A stretch of 64,000 nt of DNA from Tateyamaria sp947503385 (GCF_051195235.1 NZ_JBNFZM010000003.1:372001-436000), one strand, 5' to 3'. Shown: positions 33,272-42,823, counted from the stretch's first letter. Numbers and translations: made by a program. Notes: generated from the sequence alone by a model not told the origin.

Positions 33272-34662
33272 TCGGCAGCCTGCATCTTGGGGTAGGCATA
33301 CATGGTCGAGAAATCGAAGTCCGGATCGTCCCATGCAATCATCTTGCCGGGGTTCAGCAGACCTTTGGGGTCGGCCTCGCGCTTGAAGGTCAACTGCCGG
33401 TCATCGACCGTCTGCCGCCCGCCCTCTTCCAATGTATAGCGATGCGGGTTGAAGATCATGGCGCCCGCGTCCTCATGCATTTTCACGATCTCGTCCAAAC
33501 GTTCCTCGGTGGTGAACTTGACGAGGCTGAGGCCCGCAAACATGACCTTGCCCCCCTCCTTGAGCACTTCGAGGTGCTGGAGCACTTCGGGCGACAGCGC
33601 GTCGCGCATCTGTGCAATCAGGTCGAGGTGCTGCGGATAGCCATAGCGTACTTGCAGATAGGTGATCGACGGATCGACCTTGAGCGCGCGCAAAGTCGTG
33701 TGGTTCCAGCCGTATTCAAAAACGCTGCCCGGCGCGCGCTCCCAATTGTGATTGTCGCTGCGATAGATCAGGTCGAGCCCGGTCTGCCGCCCGAGGAACG
33801 TCTCGAACCCATCCATGGAATGCGGCGCCACCATCAGCGCGATCAGGTGGTCATCAGCATCCACATGCGGCGCCACCCGCTGGAAATAGTCCTTGGCTGT
33901 AGGTGCCTCGAACACGGTGGCGAGCTTGATCAGAATGCCGTCCTGATTGGCCAGTTCCTCGGCAAAGCGGGCAGCGGCCATGAAATCCTTGGTCCGCACG
34001 AACATCTCGGTCCAGTCATAGGCCGGGGCCAGCGGCATCTCGATCTCGGTGATGATGCCATTGGTGCCATAGGCATGAGACACGCGGGCCAGTTCCTCGC
34101 CACGGAATTCGAGCACGCGCGGCTCTTCCTCCATCGTGACCACACGCAGACGTATGATATTCCCAAGATCGCGCAGACTGCCCCATGTGCAGGAGCCGAC
34201 ACCGCCTGAACCGCCCGCGATGAAACCGCCGATGGTGGCCGTGGCCCACGTGCTGGAAAACATGCGGATTTCTTGCCCCGACTGTTCTTTACACACCGCG
34301 TCAAGGTCCTTGAGCAGGCACCCCGGCTCCACGATCACGCGGCCCGGATGGACCTTTTTGACCTGATCCATGTGGCGCAGGTGCATGACACAGCCGCCTT
34401 CCAGCGGCATCGCCTGCCCGTAGTTACCTGTGCCCGCCCCACGTGTCGTGACGGGCACGTCGTGGGCGTAGCAGGCGCGCAAGACTTCGATCACTTCGGC
34501 CTCGTTGCGCGGACGCACAACGAAATCGGCCACCACGTGATCCAGCCGGTCCTTGAGCACAGGCGAATACCAGAAAAAGTCGCGGCTTGAGGCGCGGATA
34601 TTCGTCTCTTTCTCTTCGATGTCGAGATGGGCCAATGCGGCCTTGGCAGCGTCGATGTTCAT
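33268..34662 (-). CDS. FAD-linked oxidase, GlcD/D-lactate dehydrogenase-like
   Basis: The 464-aa protein has the PCMH-type FAD-binding domain: VVRPRNEAEVIEVLRACYAH, then TTRGAGTGNYGQAMPLEGG and IVEPGCLLKDLDAVCKEQ. A C-terminal cap domain ends in EADPKGLLNPGKMIAW, the usual ending of this family. These enzymes oxidise 2-hydroxyacids or cyclic alcohols and pass electrons to quinones or oxygen. The ATG at 34662 with GGGAG upstream is preferred over a GTG four codons earlier. It overlaps the amidohydrolase and reductase genes by four bases. In the operon it could oxidise a ring or hydroxyacid intermediate. Confidence 0.87.
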   Translation of the reverse strand: MNIDAAKAALAHLDIEEKETNIRASSRDFFWYSPVLKDRLDHVVADFVVRPRNEAEVIEVLRACYAHDVPVTTRGAGTGNYGQAMPLEGGCVMHLRHMDQVKKVHPGRVIVEPGCLLKDLDAVCKEQSGQEIRMFSSTWATATIGGFIAGGSGGVGSCTWGSLRDLGNIIRLRVVTMEEEPRVLEFRGEELARVSHAYGTNGIITEIEMPLAPAYDWTEMFVRTKDFMAAARFAEELANQDGILIKLATVFEAPTAKDYFQRVAPHVDADDHLIALMVAPHSMDGFETFLGRQTGLDLIYRSDNHNWERAPGSVFEYGWNHTTLRALKVDPSITYLQVRYGYPQHLDLIAQMRDALSPEVLQHLEVLKEGGKVMFAGLSLVKFTTEERLDEIVKMHEDAGAMIFNPHRYTLEEGGRQTVDDRQLTFKREADPKGLLNPGKMIAWDDPDFDFSTMYAYPKMQAAE

Positions 34663-35930
34663 GATGTCTCCCACAGGTGATCGAGGGTGGCGTAGGCGGG
34701 CAGCGTGCGGTCAATGGCCTGCCCTTTGCGCAGCACGATGCGGTCTGATTGCGGCCGGGCATAGAGCTCGGTCCATTCGCGCGCGTTGAAAATCACAAGG
34801 TCGGCGGGGTCACCCGACGCCAGACCTTGCCGCGCAAAGCCGCAGGTTTCGGCAGGTTGGGTGGTGAATGCGGTGGCCCAGTCGGTTGCCGCGTGATCCA
34901 GATGCGCGATGCGCGTGGCCTGACGCATCACTTCGAGCATATCGAGGTCGCCATAGGCATAGAACGGATCGCGCGTGTTGTCCGAGGCAAAGGATACCGG
35001 GATGCCGCGTGCCTTCATCTCGTGCACCAGTGTGACACCCCGACCGCGCGGGGTCGAAGGGGCCCCTGCGGGCGCGCGATCCTGTAAATAGAGGTTGCAC
35101 ATGGGCAGGCTGACCACATGCAACCCTGCCCGTGCCACGAGATCCAGCGTGTCCAGCGCGCGCGCCTCGTCCTGCGTGGACAGCGAACAGCAATGGCCCA
35201 CGACGATACGTCCGTCGAACCCAACCTCCATAGCCACTTCGGCAATGAGGCGCAGGGTTTCAGAGGATGCATCCATCGTCTCATCCACGTGAAAATCTGC
35301 ATCCAGCCCGCGCGCCGCCGCGAGGCGAAAGAACCCTTCGAGCCGGTCGCGCAGGTCCGGCACAGGGTATGTCACCATCCCAAGAACACCGTCATGCGCG
35401 GCCACCAGATCGGCTGTGACGCGAAAATCGCCGTCCTCGGAGAAGCTATCGCAACCGATCAGGCAGACACCTTGCAGGTCGATCCGACCGGCCCAAGCCG
35501 CGCGCAACTCGGCAAAAACGGGCCACGTGATCTGCGGCTGCGGCGGTATGCTGTCGAGATGCGTGCGCACAGCGCGGGTGCCATGCGCGTAGGCGCAATT
35601 CAGGCCAAACTCCATTCGGCTGCGCAGATCATCTGCGGACCAATTGGCATGATCCGCACGGACCGTTGTCAACGCCCCCATAAACGACCCATCCGGGTTG
35701 GACGCGCGCGGCCAGATATGCCCCTTGTCCAGATGCACGTGCATATCCGCAAAACAGGGCAGAACCATCGCGCGGGCCATTTCGACGCGCGTGCCCGGTG
35801 TATCCGTTAATGTGCCATCGGCAATATGCACATCCGTTCGGATCAGATCACCCGCCTGCCCCAACAGGCAGGCTGGCACGGTCACATTGGCAAGGGTTAT
35901 GGGTCCGCTGGGCAGGGCGCGAAAATCCAT
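34659..35930 (-). CDS. Cytosine deaminase-like amidohydrolase
   Basis: The 423-aa protein is a metal-dependent amidohydrolase of the CodA type. Metal-site His64 and His66 and Lys69 lie in DMHVHLDKG. Later come DFHVDETMDASS, a GHCCSLS strand and SDNTRDPFYAYGD with the catalytic Asp, all positions shared with cytosine deaminase and related N-heterocycle deaminases. The C terminus closes the beta-sandwich (GDPADLVIFNAREW). It removes an amino group from, or opens, a ring compound. The upstream ABC importer of the NMT1/Thi5 type commonly brings in pyrimidine-like molecules, so a pyrimidine or similar ring is the best guess. Confidence 0.86.
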   Translation of the reverse strand: MDFRALPSGPITLANVTVPACLLGQAGDLIRTDVHIADGTLTDTPGTRVEMARAMVLPCFADMHVHLDKGHIWPRASNPDGSFMGALTTVRADHANWSADDLRSRMEFGLNCAYAHGTRAVRTHLDSIPPQPQITWPVFAELRAAWAGRIDLQGVCLIGCDSFSEDGDFRVTADLVAAHDGVLGMVTYPVPDLRDRLEGFFRLAAARGLDADFHVDETMDASSETLRLIAEVAMEVGFDGRIVVGHCCSLSTQDEARALDTLDLVARAGLHVVSLPMCNLYLQDRAPAGAPSTPRGRGVTLVHEMKARGIPVSFASDNTRDPFYAYGDLDMLEVMRQATRIAHLDHAATDWATAFTTQPAETCGFARQGLASGDPADLVIFNAREWTELYARPQSDRIVLRKGQAIDRTLPAYATLDHLWETS

Positions 35931-36799
35931 CAATGCTCCCGCTTGATTGCGCTTTCATGCCACCTGCGGAGCAGCATGTGAGACAACAGGGACAGGGCGG
36001 CGAAGATGAACACACCCATAGCGGCCACAATCGCAAGTGCAGCAAACATACGCGCGATGTTCAGCCGGTAACCCGCCTCTTGGATACGAAAGGCAAGGCC
36101 CGTGCCCACACCACCCGTCCCCGCGACCAGTTCAGCCACCACGGCGCCGATCAGCGACAGGCCCCCCGCGATCTTGAGACCACCAAGGAAATATGGCAAC
36201 GCCGAGGGCAGTTGCAGCATCCAAAGCCGTTGCCAGCGCGTGGCACCATAGATGCGGAACAGGTCGCGCAGGTTGTGGTCCACCGAATTGAGGCCCAGCG
36301 TCGTGGAACTGAGCACCGGAAAGAACGCGACAATCCAAGCGCACATGAGCATCCCGACCGTCTTGCTTTCAACATAGATAAAGATCAGGGGCGCGATGGA
36401 CACAACCGGGGTCACCTGCAAGATCACCGCATATGGATAAAGCGACAGTTCAACCATACGCGATTGGTTGAACAGAATGGCGAGCCCCGCCCCGCCCACA
36501 ACGGCTATGGCCAGCGCCATGAGTGTGATGCGCCCGGTCAACAGCGCACTGTCCCACAAAAGGTTCCAATCCCCTGTCAGGCTGGCCCAGACGCGGGACG
36601 GACCGGGCAGGATAAAATGGGGTATGTCGTTCCAGACAACGATGCGGTCCCACAGCCAGATTGCCAAAACCATAACCAGCAGAGGCAGTACATACCGTGC
36701 CGTCTGTTCGACCCTGCGGCGGCGTGCGCGGCGGGCTTCCTCCGCGTCGACAGTGGCGGCCTTGCCCGCCTTGGCCCCCGGCAGGTCCGTGACACTCAT
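35930..36799 (-). CDS. ABC transporter permease (TauC/SsuC/ThiX type)
   Basis: The 289-aa inner-membrane protein has about six hydrophobic segments (first near residues 36-56). The cytoplasmic coupling loop is DLFRIYGATRWQRLWMLQLPSALPYF, characteristic of nitrate/sulfonate/pyrimidine-type permeases. A basic, Arg-rich N terminus precedes the first segment. The ATG is in an ATGA overlap with the ATPase gene, and the stop overlaps the deaminase-like gene by one base, so the importer is made together with the enzymes. Confidence 0.88.
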   Translation of the reverse strand: MSVTDLPGAKAGKAATVDAEEARRARRRRVEQTARYVLPLLVMVLAIWLWDRIVVWNDIPHFILPGPSRVWASLTGDWNLLWDSALLTGRITLMALAIAVVGGAGLAILFNQSRMVELSLYPYAVILQVTPVVSIAPLIFIYVESKTVGMLMCAWIVAFFPVLSSTTLGLNSVDHNLRDLFRIYGATRWQRLWMLQLPSALPYFLGGLKIAGGLSLIGAVVAELVAGTGGVGTGLAFRIQEAGYRLNIARMFAALAIVAAMGVFIFAALSLLSHMLLRRWHESAIKREH

Positions 36800-37578
36800 G
36801 CTGCCGCCTCCATCGCCTGTTCCAGCGCCTGCGACGCGGCACGGCAATGGGCGGCATAATCGGCTGATGTGCGAAACGCCTCGTCCCTGGGATGTGGCGC
36901 ATCGACGTGTAATTCCTCGATCACCCGTCCGGGACGCGCCGCCATCACCACAATGCGGTCCGACAGGAACACGCTTTCGAACACCGAATGGGTGACAAAT
37001 ATCACGGTGCAGCCGATCCGCGCCTGCATGTCCAAAAGGTCATTGTTCAGCTTGAAACGGGTGATTTCGTCCAGCGCGGCAAAAGGTTCGTCCATGAGGA
37101 TCAGCTTGGGCTGGGTGACCATGGCGCGCGCAATCGACACCCGCATTTTCATGCCCCCCGACAGCGCGCGGGGGTAGGCGTTCTGGAATTTTTCCAAGCC
37201 CACCAATTTGAGCGTTTGCAAGATATCGTCCTTGGCCGCGCTGTAAGGCGTGCCTTCCAGCCGGAACGGCAAATACACATTCTGTGCAACCGTGGCCCAC
37301 GGCATCAGGGTGGGCTCCTGAAACACAACGCCCAGATCACCCTTGGCGCGCGGTGTGGACCATTCGATACGACCCGCAGTTGGATCCGACAGCCCGGCAA
37401 TCAGACGCAGCGCAGTGGACTTGCCACAGCCTGACGGGCCAAGCAGCGAAATGAAATCACCCTCGCGCACCTCAAGTGACATGGCGCGCAAGGCTGCCAC
37501 GTTGCCGGGAAACACCTTGTCCACCGCGCTCACGCGCAACAGTTCAGAACGCTCTGCAAAGGGGGCAATGCGGGCCAT
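36796..37578 (-). CDS. ABC transporter ATP-binding protein (TauB/SsuB/ThiZ type)
   Basis: The 260-aa ATPase has Walker A GPSGCGKS, Q-loop FQEPTLMPW, signature ALSGGMKMRV, Walker B LILMDEPFAALDE and switch His in VTHSVFES. The FQEPTLMPW and SVFESVFLSDR stretches are typical of the nitrate/taurine/pyrimidine importer class. GGAGGAC upstream of the ATG at 37578 gives a strong ribosome site; a longer frame to 37617 is less likely. It overlaps the permease gene by four bases. Confidence 0.9.
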   Translation of the reverse strand: MARIAPFAERSELLRVSAVDKVFPGNVAALRAMSLEVREGDFISLLGPSGCGKSTALRLIAGLSDPTAGRIEWSTPRAKGDLGVVFQEPTLMPWATVAQNVYLPFRLEGTPYSAAKDDILQTLKLVGLEKFQNAYPRALSGGMKMRVSIARAMVTQPKLILMDEPFAALDEITRFKLNNDLLDMQARIGCTVIFVTHSVFESVFLSDRIVVMAARPGRVIEELHVDAPHPRDEAFRTSADYAAHCRAASQALEQAMEAAA

Positions 37579-37637
37579 ACGTCCTCCGGTTTGGGGGCGG
37601 ACCCGGTCCGCCCCCACCTGCCGTCATGGTGAATGGA

Positions 37638-38624
37638 TCAGGGTTTGATGTCGAATCCGACCTTTTTGTTGGTGAAATCAAGCGTATAGGCCGCCTTCCA
37701 ATCCAGATCGCCTGCAATCACGCCCGCATCGACCATTTTTTGATAGAAATCGCCGATCACCTCATCCGACATTGCGCCAATGCCCAGATCAAGCGTCTTG
37801 CCACTGTCGACGATGCCCTGATCGCGCATCATATTCTTGGCAAAGTTGATCTTGTCCTGGCTCATGTCCGCATTGGCTTCGAGGATCAGCGCGTCTGCGG
37901 CCACGCTGTCGCCGTAAAGGTAGTTGTACCAGCCGGTCAGCGACGCATCGACAAAGCATTCCACCTGTTCCGGTTTCTCGTCGATGGTCGACTGCATCAC
38001 CTCGATTGTCGTGGCGTAAGACGAATACCCGTTGTCGGCGATCAAAAAGACGTTGGGTTTGAACCCTGCTTCCTTTTCCACCAGATACGGCTCGGACGAC
38101 AGATACCCCTGCATTGCGGTATCGGTGTTCGCGATGAACGGCGCCGGGTTAAACGTATAGGGCTGCCGCTGTTCGGCGGTGAACCCATGTTCCGCGATCA
38201 TCCACTGGTAATAGCTGGAATAGCCGTTGTCACCGATCAGCAGCGTCTTGTCCTTTAGCTCTTCCCAACTGGTCACATCAGGATGCGCCACGATAACTTG
38301 CGGGTGTTTCTGGAAGATCGCAGCCACGGCAACCACCGGGATATCCTCCGCCACGGCGTTGAACGCTTGCAGCATGTCGCCGCCCATGTGGAACTGAATA
38401 CGGTCAGCCAGCAACAGCGCGCGGTTGTTCACCTGTGGACCACCCGAAACGATGGTCACATCCAGACCGCACGCGGCATAGGTGCCGTCGGCCACGGATT
38501 GATAAAAGCCACCATGTTCCGCTTGTGCCAGCCAATTGGTGCCGAATGTCACCGGTGTCAGATCTTGAGCCATGGCAGTGGCAGGCAGGGCTGCGATGGC
38601 AGCACCTAGGATGAATTTGTGCAT
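37638..38624 (-). CDS. ABC transporter substrate-binding protein, NMT1/THI5-like
   Basis: The 328-aa protein has a signal peptide cleaved near residue 19 (TAMA/QDL) and the NMT1/Thi5 fold: FGTNWLAQAEHGGFYQSVADG, CGLDVTIVSGGPQVNNRALL and LIADNGYSSYATTIEVMQ. The W-x-AQAEHGGFY opening is shared with pyrimidine-precursor binding proteins such as ThiY. It binds the substrate in the periplasm and leads an operon of nine genes. GGGAGAAG precedes the ATG. The ligand is unknown but is probably a small aromatic or heterocyclic ring given the downstream enzymes. Confidence 0.88.
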   Translation of the reverse strand: MHKFILGAAIAALPATAMAQDLTPVTFGTNWLAQAEHGGFYQSVADGTYAACGLDVTIVSGGPQVNNRALLLADRIQFHMGGDMLQAFNAVAEDIPVVAVAAIFQKHPQVIVAHPDVTSWEELKDKTLLIGDNGYSSYYQWMIAEHGFTAEQRQPYTFNPAPFIANTDTAMQGYLSSEPYLVEKEAGFKPNVFLIADNGYSSYATTIEVMQSTIDEKPEQVECFVDASLTGWYNYLYGDSVAADALILEANADMSQDKINFAKNMMRDQGIVDSGKTLDLGIGAMSDEVIGDFYQKMVDAGVIAGDLDWKAAYTLDFTNKKVGFDIKP

Positions 38625-38722
38625 GAAAGTCTTCTCCCCTGAAGGCGGTTCATATTCATTAACAAATCAGACGCCCCCTCCGTCTGTGAAGGAAAGCGGC
38701 GACCGCAGTGCGACCTGCAGAA

Positions 38723-38760
38723 GGGGCGCGCTCCGCCCCGATGCGCCCATGAATTGGGCG
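38723..38760. repeat. Pair of adjacent hairpins in an intergenic region
   Basis: GGGGCG-N5-CGCCCC (38723-38739) and CGCCCA-N5-TGGGCG (38744-38760) stand four bases apart between the DUF4198 gene and the start of the ABC importer operon, both on the minus strand. They could end the upstream DUF4198 transcript or form a leader structure for the importer operon. No clear T-run follows on either strand. Confidence 0.4.
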
Positions 38761-38908
38761 TGTCGGTATAAAAACAGGCAGCCCGAATGTTCCGATATCT
38801 TGGCACAGCATCTGCTGTTGCGTCCACAATGAGGGTAGATGCCATAAACCGTTAAAATGCAGGCATGTGGCATAATCTTGCCGCTTTGAGGTCGGTTTTC
38901 AGACGCGC

Positions 38909-39667
38909 TCAGGGTGCCCAGAACAGGGACACCCAATCACTGGCCCAATGACCACGCGCATCCGGTGCGCTCAGAAACACGGCATTGATCAGACACCGTT
39001 TTGCATTGGCCGTATCAGGTGCAACTTGGCCGTCTGTGTCTGTTTGCAAGCGGTGTTCCGTCACCACCCCGTCGCGGCCCTCGCAAAACAGGTCCGCGGG
39101 GTGATGCGGCGCGACCGCACCATGTGCCAACAGCGTGAACCGCCCGTCCGATTTGACCCATTCGTACTGGAGGCCCAAACGCCTGTCGCGGCCCTGTTTC
39201 TCGCCGAAATGCACCAGCGTCTTGGAAAACCGGCGATAGGTTTCGCCTATGCTGCCATCCGGTTCTGCCACAAGCGGCAGTTGCTGCGCCAGAACGTCCC
39301 CCGCCCCGATCCCCTGTGCGAAGGATATGAATTCTGCCTGTGTCGGATAGGTCAGGGATTGCCCGAATGACGCAACCGCCAGAATGTGCAGCCCCTGTGC
39401 CTGCGCGGACAGGGACAGGTCGCTTTTGGACAGTGGTTGGGTGTGCAGCGCCTGCACCGCCTCCGGTCCAACCCAATAGGCGTGTTGATATGCGCGCGGT
39501 TCAAACGGAAATACATCCCCCTGAAAACGTTCACCTACGCGCACCTGAACCGACAATGGGGCGTCAGCGGATGGTGTCATCCGATCCGGTTCGATCCAAA
39601 ACTCGTGCGCTTGCGCCACGGGACCAGCCGCCATGCCGCACAACATCACGCACAAAAACCTAGACAT
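38909..39667 (-). CDS. DUF4198-type periplasmic protein
   Basis: The 252-aa protein has a signal peptide (about residues 1-20, ending VAQA) followed by HEFWIEPDRM, the hallmark of the DUF4198 family, which is often linked to nickel, cobalt or other metal handling in the periplasm. The early His is a likely metal ligand after signal cleavage. The remainder is beta-rich, with APHHPADLFCEGRDG near residue 190. The ATG at 39667 overlaps the anti-sigma gene stop by eight bases, so it is the last gene of an operon that runs from the type II secretion genes through the sigma/anti-sigma pair. Confidence 0.78.
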   Translation of the reverse strand: MSRFLCVMLCGMAAGPVAQAHEFWIEPDRMTPSADAPLSVQVRVGERFQGDVFPFEPRAYQHAYWVGPEAVQALHTQPLSKSDLSLSAQAQGLHILAVASFGQSLTYPTQAEFISFAQGIGAGDVLAQQLPLVAEPDGSIGETYRRFSKTLVHFGEKQGRDRRLGLQYEWVKSDGRFTLLAHGAVAPHHPADLFCEGRDGVVTEHRLQTDTDGQVAPDTANAKRCLINAVFLSAPDARGHWASDWVSLFWAP

Positions 39668-40325
39668 CACTCAATGTCCCGACAGCGAGCACCGGACCAG
39701 TGGGCGCGCCTGTTGGTGAGCCGCCCAAAGGTTCAAGGCTGACGGCCAGTACAGAACCGTCTTGCAGGGATAGAGCACCGTTTTGTTGCAACTGAGCCGT
39801 TTGGGCAAAGGTCCCGAGCGACCGTGGCACCCCGTCAGACGGTATCACCCAAAGCTCAAACGTGGCATCACCAACGGCCACCCCAGCGGTAAGCGCGATG
39901 TCGATCTCGCCCTGATCCTCGCCGATCTGCACCGCAAAGCGGTAATCGCTGTCGCCGCTGGCAAGCTCGGCAGTCAAGCGCGGCCCTTCGGGCACAAGCA
40001 GCGGCAAAGACACGACCATCACAAGGATTGCCAAGGCCGCAGCGACAAGACCCGCAGGCAGCCAGCGCAGCCGCTTGCGATCTGCCGTGCCAAACAACCT
40101 GCGATCTATGGCAACCTTGATCCCGGGTGCAGGCTGCGCCGTTCCATAATCATCATTCAATCCGGCAAAATACGCCTCCCACGCCGCGACACGAGCGGCA
40201 AAGTCGCGATCTTGACGCATCCGCGCCTCGACAGACGCGCGTTCATCTGCCGCTATCAGACCAACGACATATTCCGCTGCAAGTGCCGCATCTTCTTCGT
40301 CATGTGTCATGCTGTCTTCGGTCAT
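39660..40325 (-). CDS. RskA-type anti-sigma factor
   Basis: The 221-aa protein has an acidic helical N-terminal domain (EDAALAAEYVVGLIAADERASVE), which matches the anti-sigma domain of the RskA/SigK-regulator family. One membrane helix lies near residues 95-115 (GLVAAALAILVMVVSLPLLV), and a C-terminal extracytoplasmic RskA domain ends with FELWVIPSDGVPRSLG and VSLEPLGGSPTGAPTGPVL. It should hold the adjacent ECF sigma factor at the membrane until a signal leads to proteolysis. The ATG overlaps the sigma gene stop by ATGA. Confidence 0.88.
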   Translation of the reverse strand: MTEDSMTHDEEDAALAAEYVVGLIAADERASVEARMRQDRDFAARVAAWEAYFAGLNDDYGTAQPAPGIKVAIDRRLFGTADRKRLRWLPAGLVAAALAILVMVVSLPLLVPEGPRLTAELASGDSDYRFAVQIGEDQGEIDIALTAGVAVGDATFELWVIPSDGVPRSLGTFAQTAQLQQNGALSLQDGSVLAVSLEPLGGSPTGAPTGPVLAVGTLSDV

Positions 40326-40900
40326 TTCGGGGCTTGCTCCAGACAGGTGCGCAGACGCATCAAACTGCGCCGCAGCCAGGTTCGGATCGTGTTCAGCGGC
40401 GTATCGAACCGATCCGCCAGTTCCTGATAGGACCACCCTTCGATATAGGCGGCGCGCACCGCTTCGGCCCGTTGCGCCTCCAACTCTTCGAGGCAGGCGT
40501 CGATTTTGGCGCGACTTTCGCTTTGTGCCAGTGCCGATTCCGGCGTGGGGCCATCGTCGGGCACGTCCTGCGCCATTTCAATCGGCGCCACCGGAGCGGT
40601 GCGCACGCGCATCCGGTCAATGGCCAGATTGCGGGTGATCGTGATCAGCCATGACATTGACCGGCCTTCACCGGGGCGAAAACTGCTGGCCCGCTGCCAG
40701 ATACGCACATAGGCGTCCTGTAGCACATCCTCCGCCTCGGATCGGTTTTTCATCATGCGCAACGCAACAGCAAAGAGCCGCCCCGAGGTCAGCGCATAGA
40801 GCCGATCAAAGGCGCGCCTGTCGGCAAGCGCCACACGCACGATCAGACCGTCAAGTTCGTCCTGTGTTTCGGCTGCTCCGGCAGCCACGATACTAGGCAT
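40322..40900 (-). CDS. ECF sigma factor (SigK-like)
   Basis: The 192-aa protein has sigma region 2 (FDRLYALTSGRLFAVALRMM, then EAEDVLQDAYVRIWQ and SWLITITRNLAIDRMR) and region 4 (AYIEGWSYQELADRFDTPLNTIRTWLRR), the layout of extracytoplasmic-function sigma factors paired with RskA anti-sigmas. It begins only three bases after the gspD stop, so it is transcribed with the secretin and other secretion genes. It is one of two candidates in the window to recognise the shared TGAAAC-N17-CGTM promoters described here. Confidence 0.9.
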   Translation of the reverse strand: MPSIVAAGAAETQDELDGLIVRVALADRRAFDRLYALTSGRLFAVALRMMKNRSEAEDVLQDAYVRIWQRASSFRPGEGRSMSWLITITRNLAIDRMRVRTAPVAPIEMAQDVPDDGPTPESALAQSESRAKIDACLEELEAQRAEAVRAAYIEGWSYQELADRFDTPLNTIRTWLRRSLMRLRTCLEQAPK

Positions 40901-40903
40901 TGT

Positions 40904-42823
40904 TCAATACACCCCGCCAAGTTCCAACCGTACCGGTTTTTGCGCCCGCGTGACGGCATTCCGGTCTGATCCGCCCCCCATTTCACTGCGCGCCGTCGCC
41001 AGCGCATCGAGCCGTTTTTGATAGGTCCGCTTCAGGCTTTGATCCGACCGCAGCACCGTGGGCTTGAGAAAGACAAACAACGTGCGGCGTGTGCTGCTGC
41101 GGCTGCGCGATTTGAACAGGTTGCCAAGGATCGGAATGTCGCCCGCGCCGGGCACCTTTTGCAGGCTCTTGAGGTCGTCGCGCGTGATCAGCCCGCCAAG
41201 CACGATGGTCGAGCCACTTTGTGCCAGCACACTTGTGTCGATGGATCGGCGGTTGGTGATCAGGTCCGCTGCACCTTCTACGTTGGCGTTAACCAGCGAT
41301 GACACCTCCTGACTGATGTCCAGTCGCACCGTGTCGCCATCATTGATGCGCGGCAGCACGTTCATCGTCAGCCCCACATCGCGCCGTTCGATTGTTGTGA
41401 AGGGCTGCACAGTGTTGCCGTCAGTGGCAAAGGTGCCAGTGCGAAAGGGCACGTTTTGGCCCACCACAATAGAGGCTGGTTGATTGTCCAACGCCATCAG
41501 CGAAGGGGTGGACAGCAGGTTTGCGTCCGTAGACTGGTTCAACGCCTGCAACAGGATACCAAAATCGCCCACACCAAGTGTTGCGCTGCCTCCGGCTGTG
41601 GCCAGAGCCGCGTTTGGGGTTCCAAGAGCGGCGAGCAACGTGCCCAGTGCCGCCCCGCCATTGCTGAACGACGTGGCCGCCAGCCCACCGGGTGGCGCCA
41701 GTTCGCCCAACCCCAATTGCGCGCTGATCCGTTGCGCGGCCTCGCCTGACACCTCGACAATCGCTGCCTCGATCAGCACTTGGGCGCGTTTCCGGTCCAA
41801 TTGCTGCAACAGGGCGGCCACCTCGTTCAATTGCGCTTCGGTGCCGCGCGCGACAATTGCGTTCTGCGCCTCGTCCGCAGCGACGGTGACGTCCGGGACG
41901 TCAGACACCGGTGCCGCAGCATTCAGCCCGGATTGCTGCAACTCTTCGGCCACGGCATTGGTCGCCTCCGCTCCGGCACCGGACAAGGCGGTGACTAGAA
42001 TGCCTGCCAACTGCTCCGCCTCGCCATAGCGCAGGGGAAAAACCCGCGTGCTCAGCGCCACTTGGGGGTTGGACACGGGCGGCACATCCATCGCGGTTGC
42101 GAGCATTTCGATCTCGTCCAACTCATCCGCTGTCCCGCGAATGACAAGCGTGTTTGAGCCGGGGTCAACAGACAGGCGCGCACCCGTCGGATTTGCCCCC
42201 AGAACATCGACAATCGCAGCACCCACAACGGCTGCCTGCGTGTTGCGGAACTGGAGAACACGCGAACTGCGCGCCTTGTCCTGATCAAGGTTGCGGGCGA
42301 TGCTGGTGATGCGCGCGGCCCCTTCTGCGGTATCGGTGATCAACACTGCGTTGGGCACTTCCAATGCCTCGATGGAGGCCGATCCGGGCACCAGAGGTCG
42401 CAGCACCCGCACCGCTTCGCCTGCCGGCAGGTTGTCGAGCATGATCATCCGCGTGACGAAATCCTGACTGCCTGCATCTGAGCCGCCAAGGTCAACACGC
42501 GCCGCCGCGCGGGCGGCCTCCAGCGGGACGATTTCCCAGATCGCGCCACTGGGCACCGCGTGAAACCCGCGCGACCTCAGGATAGACTGGAACAATTCCC
42601 ACGCCCCGTCGCGGTCCAGCGGCTTGGCCGATACCACGGTGATCTCACCGCGTAACTCTGGATGCAGGATCAGCGTGCGCCCTGTGATGTCTGCAATTTG
42701 TTCGGTCAGTATAGTGATGTCGGTCTGACGCAGGTTGATGGTGTACGCGGGGTCCGGCGATTGCGCCATCAGCACAGGCGCATGAACCACCAATAGCAAC
42801 AGGAGTGTTAGGCGTCTGAACAT
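40904..42823 (-). CDS. gspD: Type II secretion secretin
   Basis: The 639-aa outer-membrane channel subunit has a signal peptide (about 1-20, ending LMAQ). An N0 domain follows (INLRQTDITILTEQIADIT), then two to three N-domain repeats with VLITDTAEGAARI and ILVTALSG, and the secretin core ending KVPGAGDIPILGNLF and TLFVFLKPTVLRS. About fifteen such subunits form the ring through which folded proteins leave the periplasm. No pilotin-binding S-domain is obvious. It lies three bases after the gspC stop and continues into the sigma-factor gene. Confidence 0.93.
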   Translation of the reverse strand: MFRRLTLLLLLVVHAPVLMAQSPDPAYTINLRQTDITILTEQIADITGRTLILHPELRGEITVVSAKPLDRDGAWELFQSILRSRGFHAVPSGAIWEIVPLEAARAAARVDLGGSDAGSQDFVTRMIMLDNLPAGEAVRVLRPLVPGSASIEALEVPNAVLITDTAEGAARITSIARNLDQDKARSSRVLQFRNTQAAVVGAAIVDVLGANPTGARLSVDPGSNTLVIRGTADELDEIEMLATAMDVPPVSNPQVALSTRVFPLRYGEAEQLAGILVTALSGAGAEATNAVAEELQQSGLNAAAPVSDVPDVTVAADEAQNAIVARGTEAQLNEVAALLQQLDRKRAQVLIEAAIVEVSGEAAQRISAQLGLGELAPPGGLAATSFSNGGAALGTLLAALGTPNAALATAGGSATLGVGDFGILLQALNQSTDANLLSTPSLMALDNQPASIVVGQNVPFRTGTFATDGNTVQPFTTIERRDVGLTMNVLPRINDGDTVRLDISQEVSSLVNANVEGAADLITNRRSIDTSVLAQSGSTIVLGGLITRDDLKSLQKVPGAGDIPILGNLFKSRSRSSTRRTLFVFLKPTVLRSDQSLKRTYQKRLDALATARSEMGGGSDRNAVTRAQKPVRLELGGVY

